DNA of 64,000 nucleotides, taken from the NCBI RefSeq assembly GCF_042186555.1, contig NC_133326.1:692178700-692242699 (forward strand). Direction: 5' to 3'. Both the position numbers and the translations under genes were made by a program. This DNA is from Aquarana catesbeiana (lineage: Eukaryota > Chordata > Amphibia > Anura > Ranidae). Shown here in pieces: positions 10,635 through 21,004 of the stretch. Position 1 is the stretch's first letter, and each line of letters begins with the position of its first letter. Below the pieces are notes generated by a model, which was not told the DNA's origin, searched no databases, and saw nothing but the letters and a program-made list of their open reading frames with translations.

Positions 10635-10684
10635 CATTAGCTATGAGTAAGCACTTGGACAAGTGTGAAACGCGTTAGCCTATG
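10635..10684 (+). ncRNA. Hammerhead-like structured motif, copy 3 (right arm)
   Basis: Outer stem CATTAGCT (10635-10642) pairs with AGCCTATG (10677-10684) at six of eight positions. Then core ATGAGTA (10643-10649), extra A, hairpin GCACTTG/CAAGTGT (10651-10666), GAAA (10667-10670) and CGCGTT (10671-10676), which with the preceding A gives the self-complementary ACGCGT. The substituted core makes catalysis doubtful, although the A3/U8 pair is covariant. Confidence 0.42.
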
Positions 10685-11084
10685 ATCTGTACACTCTGTC
10701 TATGATGTCCTGTATCTGATGTGTTCCTGATTTTAAAATAAAGAAACTTGGATTATTACTTCCTGGAGTGCGGCTGTCCAGATCTTCTTGTTTGCACATA
10801 GTCTCTACTAGCATGAGCCAGCACCTGGAACCTCTCATCTCTGGAGAGCAAGATCAGCTTTACACCTGGTGAGACCTAAACTAGTGCGGGGATAACTTTT
10901 GTATTTCATATGACAAGTGGTTGACAGTTGGAGCAGGGGACAAATAGGTAGACACGTTTAGCGCAAATGTTAGCGCTTAGTCATTACCTATTGGAAATAG
11001 TCACCTCAATCACCTATATACTGCTCTAATGCATCTATCTCTGTATGTTGCTTCTTCTCAGCAATGTATAAAATACCCCTATAG

Positions 11085-11365
11085 CTACAAAAAAATATAT
11101 GACCAAATGTGTGTGGGCACCTTATTTATGTATTGCAGGCATTTATATAGCACAGACAATTTACGCCACACTTTATATCAATCTCTGCCTTTTAGGGAGT
11201 TTACAATTTAAGGTCCCGATCTTACACCCATACATACACATATTGGGGCCAATTTAGTTTGGAGACAATTAACCTACCATTAGTGCGGGAGAAAATCCAC
11301 ACAAGCACAGGAAGAACATACAAACTCCATACAGATAATGTCCTGGTGCACAGAAGTGCTGATCA
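11085..11365. repeat. Vertebrate-wide interspersed repeat, unit A copy
   Basis: Landmarks GGCATTTATATAGCACAGAC, GGGGCCAATTTAG, GACAATTAACCTACCA and GAAGAACATACAAACTCCAT are typical of a widespread vertebrate repeat often seen in fish and frogs. The family name is not certain from sequence alone. Its unit B counterpart (48470-48677 plus 49831-49890) is split by a retroposon. Confidence 0.6.
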
Positions 11366-11479
11366 CCAAGCCACTAGTCTGCTCACCTACACTGTTATAC
11401 AGATGCCCAGCCAAATGAATGCACATATTTCCATTGAAGTATACTCTTAATGCTACAGCATGCAAAGACATTTTAGATG

Positions 11480-12330
11480 GGCACTTTCAACCTTGTGATA
11501 ACAGTTTGGGGAAGGTTCATTTGTGTTTGATCATAACTGTGCTCCTGTGTTCAAAAACAGCTCCATAAGACTTGGTTAGATGTGTTTGGTGGAAATGAAT
11601 ACATGTGGCCTGCAGAGATCCCTGACCTCAACCCTACTGAACACTTTTGGGAAGATTTTGAATGCCAACTGTGATTTAGGTATTTTTGTCCAACATCAGT
11701 ACCTGACCTTACAAGTACTCTTTTGGCCTAATAGACAAATAATCCCACAGATATCCTCCAAAATCCAGAATCTGCAGAGTCCCCTTACATCACAGTGTGC
11801 AGAAAGCCCCTTACATCAGAGTCTGCAGAGTGTCCTGTACATCATAGTCCACAGAGTTCCTCTTACATCACAGTCTGCAGAGCCCCCCCTTACATCAGAG
11901 TCGCTGGCTCTGGGCTGTCAAAGAGACACTAGCAGCTTAGAGCCCTGCAGCAGATGGGGAGCCACAGTCCAGGCTCTTGGGGCAGGTGGAGCCCCCCACA
12001 CTGGCGGAACTCCAGGGCCCAGTCACAAGTGCCATCTTTGTGACCCTGGTAGTTCTGCCATTGAGTTGTCCAACAAGCTTATGTAGTTGTGATGGTTACA
12101 TAGTTACATAGTTAGGCAGGTTGAAAAAAGACACAAGTCCATCTAGTTCAACCATAAAGTAAATAAAATAAAAAATATCGTACAATCCAATATACCCATT
12201 TCTATACCCACAGTTGATCCAAAGGAATGCGAAAAACTCCATCAGAGCATGCTCCAACTTGTTACAAGCCTTTGATCATATGGTGTATGGTATAGTGCAC
12301 TTTTAACATTTTATATATCTTTGCATCACC
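11480..12330 (+). pseudogene. Tc1-like remnant, unit A, with two internal insertions
   Basis: Decayed transposase sequence can be read in pieces on the + strand: DLNPTEHFW at about 11630-11655, then CQHQYLT and LWPNRQIIPQISSKI-like debris. The end TGTCCAACAAGCTTATG...TGTGATGG leads to the terminal repeat near 12275-12300. A short GCAGAG-type minisatellite (11770-11895) and a ~175 bp interspersed repeat (12093-12270) interrupt it. The same element, with other interruptions, is in unit B (49985-50400 and 53990-54085). Confidence 0.6.
12093..12270. mobile_element. Short amphibian-type interspersed repeat
   Basis: Present in unit A but absent between GTGATGG and ACAAGCC in unit B (54045-54062). 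It begins TTACATAGTTACATAGTTAG, followed by GGTTGAAAAAAGACACAAGT and CCATCTAGTTCAACC, a signature common in frog genomes. A possible 5 bp duplication GTTAC flanks it. There is no coding capacity. Confidence 0.6.
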
Positions 12331-12409
12331 TTTTATAAATATACCAGCACAAATCAGTCAGGATTACCTAATTCAATTATTTTTTTCTCTCTGAACAAAG
12401 CTGTTTCCC

Positions 12410-15400
12410 GAACGCCACCCAAGATATTACACCCGTCACGCTATGGAAGCTCACACATGTGTCATTAGGGGAGAACTTATATCCCTAGCAACAAAAGCAA
12501 AAAAGAAACAGCAGGAATGGATCAAAACATTGATCGACAAAATTAAACACTTAGAAATCTCCCATAAACAATCGTCCTCACAAGCTACCATACAGGACTT
12601 AATACATACACGCTCCACGCTGCTGGAAGAATTAGGGAAACACACAAGGAGAAATTATGTTCTCAAACAGTGTTCTATAAACACGGCAACAAGAGTGGGA
12701 GGCTACTAGCACGGTACAGGCTGCTAAATCAGCATCTACAATCCATCATATACGAGATAACCAGGGCACGCTTTTCTCCAAAAATGAAGATATAGCTAAA
12801 CAATTTGAATACTTCTACTCCAAGCTTTATAACCGAATGTCTAATAACCCAGACCCAAATACCTTAGAATTCCGTACCACACAAATCATGGGTTTCCTAG
12901 CTCAATATTGCCCCAAAACAATTACAACTCAGCAGGCCAAAGATTTGGAAAGTACTCTTTCCGTGGAAGAATTATACACCGTCATAAAACAAATGAAAGT
13001 AAGTAAAAGCCCCAGACGTGACGGCCTCCCACTCCAATATTATAAATGGTTCTTGGATGTTTTATCATCTAAGATGCTATTGACCCTTAATACCTTTGCT
13101 AACCAGCTGACATCCTGGGGAAGAATGCTAGAAGCCCACATAGCTGTCATGATGGCAAGGACCCGACACAAGTCTCCAACTACAGACCCATTCCATTGCT
13201 CAATGTGGACATAAAGCTTTATGCCAAGATGTTAGCCAATAGATTACTTCCTCTTATACCCAATCTTATCTCCTCAGACCAAGTAGGCTTCATCCCGGGC
13301 AGAGAGGCAAGAGATAACACCATACTTGATTAAATCTACACCATTGGCTCACCAAATGGGAAGCTCAGTGTTTCTTCCTCTCCCTTGATGTGAAGAAGGC
13401 GTTCGACAGAGTGGCCTAGGATTACATGCAAGAGGTACTGAAAGGAATTGGACTCCAACCTTGCTTGTGTGCGCATATTAAAGCATTATACTCACTCCCT
13501 CAGCGAGTGTACAAGTGAATGGCCACCTGTCGAATGCCTTTACCATAAGCAATGGGACATGGCAAGGATGCCCATTATCTCCCCTGATTTTCGTCCTGTC
13601 ATTAGAACCCCTCTTAAACAGACTAAGAGCTAACCCTGATATTAAGGGACTAACCATAGCGAACAGAGACTTCAAAATCGCAGCCTTCACTGATGACATA
13701 CTCCTCTCTCTGCAATCACCTCGATTATCTTACTGAAAGATATAGGACAATTCAGAGAACTGTCAAACCTCAAAATTAACTACTCCAAATCACATGCCCT
13801 GAATGTTTCACTCTCCCCACAAGAAGTAACTCACTGTCAAGAATCCTTCCCATTCTTATGGAAGAAGGACGCCATTACCTACTTTGGCATCCAAATCACA
13901 AGGAAGATATCTGACCTGTACAGCCACAATTTCCTGTCAGCACTCTCCAAGATTCAGTCGGATCTAAAGGAATGGGCCAGCCTAAATGTATCCTGGTTTG
14001 GACCCTCAGCCCTAGTAAAAATGATTATACTTCCCCGCCTACTCTATCTAATGCAGATGATCCCGATCCCTCTTCCTTTTTTGCGATATACAAGAAAGCG
14101 TGTTTGGCTTTCATCTAGAAAAAATACCGTCCTACACATCAAATGCACTCGCCTCACACGTAAAAAAACTAAAGGTGGAATCGGACTACCGGACCTCTAG
14201 AAATATTGTCTGGCCTGTCATCTAACAAGGATTGTGGACTGGAAAGTCCACAAACTTGGGAAGGTATGGGTCACCTTAGAAAATTTTTTCATACGCACCC
14301 CAACACATGTGTTCCCTTGGTTGATACCCTCCCACTGGCCTTGGGCCCTAATGACACACCCCCTCATTTAACCCTCGTTGGTAGCTTTCAAAAAGGAAAT
14401 GAGTTCTTTAAAACTTTCCTCAGTTCCAGGTCCGTCTAATTCGCTGAGGGGAATCCTGATTTCCCCCCTGGGGAATCAAGCGCATTCCTGCAGCACGAGG
14501 AAGTGCTCTCATACCAGTTTTTCTCTAAATGATGCATATGTCCATACGAAGACTTTGTGTCTTCGTCATGTACCAACTCATTTCCCTTTTGGATGTACAG
14601 ACAACTGAGGCACCTTTTTACAACACAGGACCCATCTACCACATGGAATAGGCAACTCACACCATTCAAAACCTTTTGCTCGTATAAATCACCACAAAGA
14701 CATTTAATATCCTATATCTACACCTTACTCCAGCAAGACCCCTCCCCCCCAAAATGGATTCATCACGTATTTCCTGGGAAAGAGGCCTAAAACTGATTCT
14801 CACTGATGAAAATCGGGACGACATATATGAGTATGCACACAAGGGTTCAATGAATGTAGCAATTCAGGAAAACTGCTATAAAATTGCAACTAAATGGTGT
14901 AGAAACCCCAGCTTGACTTCACAAATTCTCTCCTACTATCCCAAACGTATGCTGGAGATGTAAGAAAGCAGAAGGTTCTGTGCTCCACATTTGGTGGGAG
15001 TGCGCTCTCCTCCAACCATTTTGGAGGGAAGTACACACACTAACAGCACGAATCACCACATACACTTTGGACTACAACCCTGCACAATATCTTCTATACC
15101 AGCGGTGTCAAACTCAATTTCATTGCGGGCCGCATCAGCATTATGATTGCCCTCAAGGGGTCAGTTGTATTTGTAACAGTACATGTCCAGAGCACCCCCC
15201 CTACATCATATGTCAAGAGTCCCCCACGCTCACTTACATCACAGTACCCCCCCCCCCTTACCTTGTGATGCTGCTGGGAAGAAGCTGGGGCATTGCCGGG
15301 AAGCAGAAAGTGCAGGGACTGGAGGAGGACCAGAGAAGGGCTAGAGCTCTCCTGCAACTGCAGGAGAGGTGTGAGGGCCCCATAAAATGGCCTGGTGGGC

Positions 15401-16148
15401 CGGATTTGGCCCGCGGGCCTTGTGTTTGACACATGTGTTCTACACCATACGACTCTACCTAAAAAGGGCTTTCACAAATCACTTGCTATGCACATGGTTA
15501 TTGCAGCTAGAATCTGTATACCTGTTTACTGGAGATCCACAGATATACCATCAATCAGGGAATGGCTGACCAGGATCTCTAAGATAGAGGAGATGGAGGA
15601 ACTGATCCACACCTCTTACCGGGTCGGAGAGAGGTCCCTACCCACACCCCTACCATTTCTCATTCAATCTTTATTCTTGAGACTACCTTTCCCCTTCCCC
15701 TATTTTTTTCTTCTTTCCCCCCTCACTTCATTTTCCCTTGCCCCCCCCTTCTGTCTACAAATCTTAACAATTTTTGCATCCCACCACAATTAACCAGAAA
15801 CCCTTCTACAAAAATACAGGTTGTGGTTACTAACATTATTACTATTATTATTAGAACTGGTGGTACTGGTTTCAATTTTATTACTACCATTATTATAGAT
15901 GCTTTACTCAGAAAAGAATCCGATATCTAAATGTTTCCTTGTGTTGACTGTTCATGCAACGTTCAAGTCTCCTTATTAGCTTCAACTTTGAGTAATATTT
16001 CTCCGTTCTCTTTGATACGATCCATGACTCATTTACAACCTATGTTATTTTATTGTACAAGTATGTCATAGGTACCATTTTAATCAATGTGATTACTGTT
16101 CTGTAAACATTACTTTAATATTTTCAATCAAACTTTTGTGGAAAAAAA
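12410..16148 (+). pseudogene. 5'-truncated L1/Tx1-type LINE, ORF2 remnant with nested hAT
   Basis: A non-LTR retrotransposon inserted on the + strand. It is flanked by AAAGCTGTTTCCC at 12397-12409 and 16149-16161, where unit B has one uninterrupted copy. Several decayed frames give ORF2: the pre-RT segment (EAHTCVIRGELI, about 12443), the RT start (KSPRRDGLPLQYYKWF, about 13000), DQVGFIPGREARDNT (about 13276), GTWQGCPLSPLIF with FTDD in place of FADD (13553-13705), and C-terminal HIWWECALLQPFW (about 14983). The C-terminal end AARICIPVYWRSTDIP resumes after the hAT at 15500. The endonuclease part is missing. A short A-tail ends it. Frameshifts and stops make it inactive. Confidence 0.88.
15100..15437. 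mobile_element. hAT-type non-autonomous element nested in the LINE
   Basis: Ends CAGCGGTGTCAAAC and GTTTGACACATGTG are inverted repeats. They are flanked by the 8 bp duplication TTCTATAC (15092-15099) / TTCTACAC (15438-15445), with one mismatch. Both fit the hAT superfamily. LINE reading resumes directly after the duplication. Inner GGGCCGCATCAGCA and TTTGGCCCGCGGGCC blocks are typical of this short element group. Confidence 0.85.
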
Positions 16149-16150
16149 AA

Positions 16151-16180
16151 AGCTGTTTCCCTTTTTTGTTCTCTCTTTAG
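16151..16180 (+). other. Splice acceptor of OR gene 1 coding exon
   Basis: A pyrimidine-rich run ends in TCTCTCTTTAG at 16180, three bases before the ATG. The same arrangement, ending ACTCTATTCAG, stands before OR gene 2. The LINE entered just upstream, and its target duplication rebuilt the start of the pyrimidine tract. The acceptor is intact, but any original branch point upstream was moved about 3.7 kb away. Confidence 0.6.
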
Positions 16181-16183
16181 GTT

Positions 16184-17131
16184 ATGGAGGAGAAAAATTT
16201 GTCCCGTATTACCATGATCCACCTATTAGGACTTCAAACTCCACACAGTATAACATTTCTGATCTTTTTTCTTTTCCTTTTGATTTATTGTGTGACAATA
16301 TGTGGAAACCTCCTGATCATCTTACTGGTGTCCTACAGCAAATCCCTCCATTCTCCCATGTACTTCTTCCTCTCCCAGCTCTCCATATCAGATATCTTAC
16401 TGGTAACTGACATTCTTCCTAACACACTCCATGCTGTTTTGATTAAAGGGATCATAATATCATTTTCTGATTGCATCTCCCAGTTTTATTTTTTTTCTGT
16501 TTCTGAAGCTCTTGAGTGTTTTCTTCTGACAGTGATGTGTTATGATAGATATGTGGCCATCTGTAAACCATTACATTATACTTTATTAATGAACTTCCAG
16601 CTCTGCTGGGTGATGATTATCACATGTTGGGTTTTAAGTCTTTTAGTAGGATTGATTGTCACTTTAACAGTATCACAATTACATTTTTGTGGTCCCAATA
16701 TTGTCAATCACTTTTTCTGTGATCTTGATCCAATCCTACAACTCTCCTGCTCTGATACTGCTAATGTTCTACTTGAAGTGACATTAATGACTGTTATTAA
16801 TGTTCTCATCCCATTCTTTACAATTATTATATCATATGTTTATATTATAATTACCATTTTTAAAATCCCATCTATTACCGGCAGACAAAAAGTTTTCTCA
16901 ACATGCAGCTCCCATCTGACTGTTGTTTGCATTTATTATGGTTCCATGGTTTGTGTTTATTTGGTACCCCGTAGAGGACAGTCATTGGATATCACTAAAT
17001 TCTTGTCATTAGTGTACACTGTGGTCACCCCACTGATGAATCCAATTATATACAGCCTGAGGAATAAAGACTTAAAAGAAGCTGTAGCTAAAATCATCAA
17101 CCACTGTCTGCACTTGCATTTCAGTAAATAG
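16184..17131 (+). CDS. Olfactory receptor, intact (OR gene 1)
   Basis: Seven-transmembrane odorant receptor of the rhodopsin-like GPCR class, expected in the cilia of olfactory neurons and coupled to Golf. The frame of 315 residues is full length for the family. Visible hallmarks: N-glycosylation sequon NLS at residues 5-7; GN of TM1 (41-42); PMYFFLSQLS after TM1 (58-67); disulfide Cys97; MCYDRYVAIC at the end of TM3 (118-127), the OR form of DRY; three extracellular-loop-2 Cys (169, 179, 189); SY in TM5 (217-218); KVFSTCSSHL before TM6 (236-245); PLMNPIIYSLRN in TM7 (283-294). The start was chosen at the first ATG after the splice acceptor, as in OR gene 2. The overall pattern is of the tetrapod class II type. 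No ligand can be inferred. AATAAA follows the stop almost at once (17133-17138). Confidence 0.97.
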   Translation: MEEKNLSRITMIHLLGLQTPHSITFLIFFLFLLIYCVTICGNLLIILLVSYSKSLHSPMYFFLSQLSISDILLVTDILPNTLHAVLIKGIIISFSDCISQFYFFSVSEALECFLLTVMCYDRYVAICKPLHYTLLMNFQLCWVMIITCWVLSLLVGLIVTLTVSQLHFCGPNIVNHFFCDLDPILQLSCSDTANVLLEVTLMTVINVLIPFFTIIISYVYIIITIFKIPSITGRQKVFSTCSSHLTVVCIYYGSMVCVYLVPRRGQSLDITKFLSLVYTVVTPLMNPIIYSLRNKDLKEAVAKIINHCLHLHFSK

Positions 17132-17324
17132 TAATAAAATAATAATTTAGTAGGTCTAAACTGAAGTTGGATGTCAGATCTTGATATCCAAGATCAAATC
17201 CATTAGACCTGACTCCACATCGTTGTTTTAAAAAGTTTTGCAGTCATAGATTGATCATTGTAATTCTTCTAATCTATATCATTCCCTGTAAATCTGATTA
17301 CATCAATTATTTAACCTTTCTTAT
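17132..17324. other. 3' flank of OR gene 1, homologous to unit B
   Basis: Aligns with 55161-55242 and then, across an insertion, with 57439-57515 (CATAGATTGAT..ATTGTAATTCT..CTAATCTATAT). It shows that the duplicated backbone continues past the OR gene. Confidence 0.6.
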
Positions 17325-18229
17325 CCACTTGACCCCCAGAACATTTTCCCCACTTTATGACCAGGCCTTTTTTTACGATACGGCACTGTAAAGTAACAAC
17401 TTTAACTGACAATTGCGTGGTCATGCAGCACTGTATCCAAATGACATTTATGTACATTTTTTCCATAAACAGAGCTTTCTTTTGGTGATATTTGATCACC
17501 ACTGCATTTTTTTTTTTTTTTGGCCTATAAAATAAAAGACCGACAATTTAAAAAAAAATACATATTTTTTTACTTTCTTATCATAAAACATATCTAATAA
17601 AAAAATGTAAAAAGTCAAATTTCTTAATAAATTTAGGCCAATATGTATGCTGCTACATATTTCTTGTAAAAAAATCCCAATAAGCATATATTGTTCGGTT
17701 TACACAAAAAGTTATAGTGTCTACAAACTATAGGATATATGCTGGAATTTCTATTTATTTATTTGTTTATTTATGCTAGTAATGGCGGCGATCCGTAACT
17801 TATGGCAGGACTGCGATATTGCAGCGGTCAGTCTGACACTAACTGACACTTTTGACACTTTGTGGGAACCAGTGACATTAAAACAGTGATGAGTGCTAAA
17901 ATATGCACTGTCACTATACTAATGACACTGGCAGAGAAGGGGTTAAACATCTAGAGCAAGGGTTAACTGTGTACCTAACCAGTCTTTCTGTGTACTGTAT
18001 TCGCTGTTTTTACTAAAGGATGTGATGCTTTGCAGGGAAATAAAATCTATCAGATCCCTACTGACAGAACACAGCTCTGCCTTTTTTACACAGGTGGAGA
18101 TCTGTTCTGCGTCTCTCCTCAATGATTAGTGTGCGCCGGCGGATATCCATTGACCCACTGATCGATCTAGTGATTTGCTTCTGCTGTGACTAATCACACA
18201 TAATGTACTGTGGGGCGGTCGGCAAGTGG
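17325..18229. mobile_element. TTAA-type DNA element, degraded
   Basis: Ends CCACTTG and CAAGTGG lie beside TTAT (17321-17324 and 18230-18233), a mutated form of the expected TTAA. Internal blocks TGACAATTGCG, GAGCTTTCTTTTGGTG and TATTTGATCACC are shared with the element at 1214-2411, so it is the same or a sister family. No transposase. Confidence 0.6.
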
Positions 18230-18354
18230 TTATTCTTTTGTAAAGGCTTACAGCAGGGTAGGCAACCTTAAAGAGGTGGAGATCTACCTGAACAACAGGC
18301 ATAGTTGCCAACATTGTAACAAAAAATTATAGGGACACATTTTTGTCTGTAGGT

Positions 18355-19135
18355 GGAGTCGTTTACATTAGGTGTCCCCAGAGAAGTGACTCATTACATC
18401 TGGTGTCCCCAGCGGAGTGCCTCCTTACATCAGGTGTCCCCAGCGGAGTGCCTCCTTACATCAGGTGTCCCCAGCGAAGTGTCTTCTTACATCAGATGTC
18501 CCCAGCGGAGTGCCCCCTTACATCAGATGTCCCCAGTGGAGTGCCTCCTTACATCAGCTGTCCCTAGTGGAGTGCCCTCTTACATCAGATGTCCCCAGTG
18601 GAGTGCCTCCTTACATCAGATGTCCCCAGTGGAGTGCCCCCTTACATCAGATGTCCCTAGTGGAGTGCCTCCTTACATCAGGTGTCCCCAGTGGAGTGCC
18701 CTCTTACATCAGATGTCCCTAGTGGAGTGCCTCCTTACATCAGATGTCCCTAGTGGAGTGCCTCCTTACATCAGATGTCCCCAGTGGAGTGCCCCCTTAC
18801 ATCAGATGTCCCTAGTGGAGTGCCTCCTTACATCAGATGTCCCTAGTGGAGTGCCTCCTTACATCAGGTGTCCCCAGTGGAGTGCCCCCTTACATCAGAT
18901 GTCCCTAGTGGAGTGCCTCCTTACATCAGATGTCCCTAGTGGAGTGCCTCCTTACATCAGATGTCCCTAGTGGAGTGCCTCCTTACATCAGATGTCCCCA
19001 GTGGAGTGCCCCCTTACATCAGATGTCCCTAGTGGAGTGCCTCCTTACATCAGATGTCCCCAGTGGAGTGCCTCCTTACATCAGATGTCCCCAGTGGAGT
19101 GCCCAATTACATCAGATGTTCCCAAAGGAGTACCC
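18355..19135. repeat. 31 bp minisatellite, about 25 copies
   Basis: Each unit follows the pattern GTCCCCAGTGGAGTGCCTCC + TTACATCAGAT. The unit is free of stops in the + frames, and 31 is not a multiple of three, so every frame cycles through the same peptides. This creates spurious long open frames (up to about 205 residues). Confidence 0.92.
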
Positions 19136-20252
19136 CCTCCCAGTCAGGCAGGTGCCATGGCACCCCTCCCCCACCCTGCTCAGAAATAGGACACCTTCCC
19201 CCTCCTGGCCCCTTACAGGTCCCCCCAGTAGCTGCTCAGCTTGTCAGGTCAGCTCTGGTTAATGTTTGAGAAATTCCAGTTGTGAGGAGCCAGCCAGGCA
19301 TTCCCTCTCCTCCCAGCTGCATTGTGGATACGAGGAGAAGGATGCAAAGATGGCTGAAAAGCAGAAGCATGATGAAGATCGGACACTTTGCCCTGGGGGA
19401 CACCCTGGGGGTTGGGAAAGTAAAAATCTGAGTAAATGTGGAGCGGGGAGAGGGGATGCGCACTTGGCATAGCACGGAGCGGTCAGCGCAGGGGCGCCCT
19501 CTAGGATGAGCGCAGCGGCCTCTGTGAATAGCACTGGGAAGAGATACACTCAACACAAGGGGAAAGAACCTGCTAGCTGAAAAGAGAACTTTGCGGCGGC
19601 GGCCGTTTTTGCAGAGCCAGAAGCTGCCGTTCCAAAAACAGTCCAGATTCCTGTGACAAAAGCAAAATCCCAGGATTTTAATAGGGACGGCCTCGGATCG
19701 GGACGAGGGTCCAAAAATTGGGATTGTCCCTGGAAAATTGGGACTGTTGGCAAGTATGGACATGGGAGAAGTCAAAGATCACTGGGCACAGTGTTTACCA
19801 GTGTCGCCTCCTCACATCTAATTGCCGTACTATTGTGTCGCAATTGAGTGCATTGCACGGCAATCATGGGTTTAAATCAGATGGTGAGGAGGCAACATAT
19901 CGCCTGTCAAATGCACTCAGAGCGCTTTTCAGAGGAGCAGCAATGCCTGCTTCACTTGTGTATGAGACCTTAGTTGCATTCGGCAACAGCACCCTTATGG
20001 CTCATTCACACGTAAAGTTGAGGGGTGGTAAAACCCTACAGTTGAGTCACGGTTTTGGTTGAAGTTTTGGTGTGCTTTCAGCAAGTGCACCAAATCTGGG
20101 TAAGCACAGCAAACCCACAGGAAAGCTTCACTGCACCTGTGGTGTGGGTAAACCGCAGCACATCAGTGTGAAAGCAGGCCTATACTATTATGCCCAGTGT
20201 GTTGCTTCACAGTCACCTGAAGATCTCTTCTTTTCTGCTGATGGCACCACTC
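19136..20252. other. Inner part of the hAT element, no gene supported
   Basis: GC-richer sequence with several overlapping open frames on both strands. None shows a recognisable domain, and I see no splice-consistent exon. Treated as non-coding element interior. Confidence 0.5.
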
Positions 20253-20511
20253 TGGTGTCTCCTAGCCAGGATAAGAGGTGGAGTGCAGTTGGTATCATTC
20301 TGCATGGGACAGGAGCCAGCATTACAGAGGAGACATCGGCTTATGGGGCTATTGCTCCCTACTACACCTCCAACTTTAAAAGTAGTCCCTCTGCATTGCA
20401 CTCTGATATTCTGGGATAGCGGGTTAACAAGCCCAGACCACGATCTACCAGTTACCTGGCCACAATCTACTAGTAGATCGTGATCTACAGGTTGCTGACC
20501 CTCGGCTTACA

Positions 20512-21004
20512 GTATATGTGCCCTGTTTATGAAGAATTAAAACTGGTTCCATACTTCCATTGTACTTTAATGATTGATTAAATCTATTTAAGACTTTGTT
20601 CAACACCTTTAATAAAATGGTTGTGACAAAAGTTTAATTATACACACTCTTTATGCAGCCTACTTGTGGACAATTCTGGCGACCAGGAAGAAATATTTTA
20701 CATTGCTCCTTCATCCTCACAGAGGCCTTCATTATTAAATGTGGAGAAATGCAGATCTGAGGACAGCAGAAAACCTATGGCTGCTTTCTTTTCCCAGTGT
20801 TAAGGCTATTAAAGGCTTGGTTCATGGTTGCGGTGCACTCCCATTGAACTCAGTGGGCGAGCGCTGCCGATCAAACTCTGCAACCAGAGGTAAAAATGTT
20901 ATGGCTGCAAAGCCTGTCAGACGACTGTAATATTAGCACGTATATGGACGGCTGGGGTGGTAAAACTGGAGCTCAGCCAGTTGTTTTTACTGACCCCCAT
21001 TCCA
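20512..21004. other. Spacer at the start of unit B
   Basis: The first ~90 bp (CTGGTTCCATACTTCCATTG) is a diverged relative of 300-345 and 61520-61560, marking the beginning of unit B after the hAT. Beyond that the stretch is not matched in A or C, and I see no gene. Confidence 0.5.

Larger units (their letters stand above)
8275..10904 (+). mobile_element. 2.6 kb inverted-repeat retroposon with hammerhead-like motifs in both arms
   Basis: A 15 bp direct repeat TTCATATGACAAGTG at 8260-8274 and 10905-10919 flanks the insertion. The matching place in unit B has no such insert. Arms of about 1.2 kb (8272-9470 and 9600-10797) are near-perfect inverted copies around a ~130 bp centre. Each arm carries the structured motif (8385-8434 minus, 10635-10684 plus) and an AATAAA-containing tail ending GTGCGGCTGTCCAGATCTTC. 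A 107 bp extension follows the right arm only. The long direct duplication suggests target-primed insertion, although long inverted arms are more usual for foldback DNA elements. There is no convincing coding frame. Confidence 0.7.
18253..20503. mobile_element. hAT-type element (2.25 kb) with an internal 31 bp minisatellite
   Basis: Terminal repeats GCAGGGTAGGCAACC and GGTTGCTGACCCTC are inverted. They are flanked by a perfect 8 bp duplication GGCTTACA (18245-18252 and 20504-20511), the hAT signature. Inside lies another inverted pair, CATAGTTGCCAAC at 18300 and GTTGGCAAGTATG at 19746-19758, suggesting an element within the element. A further inverted pair (GCCTCCTCACATCT / AGATGGTGAGGAGGC) lies near 19805-19895. 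No transposase-like frame is seen. Confidence 0.82.

Noticed and set aside
16138..16410. Second + strand frame overlapping the start of OR gene 1
   Set aside because: Out-of-frame shadow of the OR coding exon; starts inside the LINE A-tail.
18353..18970. Open frame of about 205 residues with a regular SGVPPYIRCPQ pattern
   Set aside because: It is a translation of the 31 bp minisatellite. All three frames give the same cyclic peptides, and there is no start context or domain.
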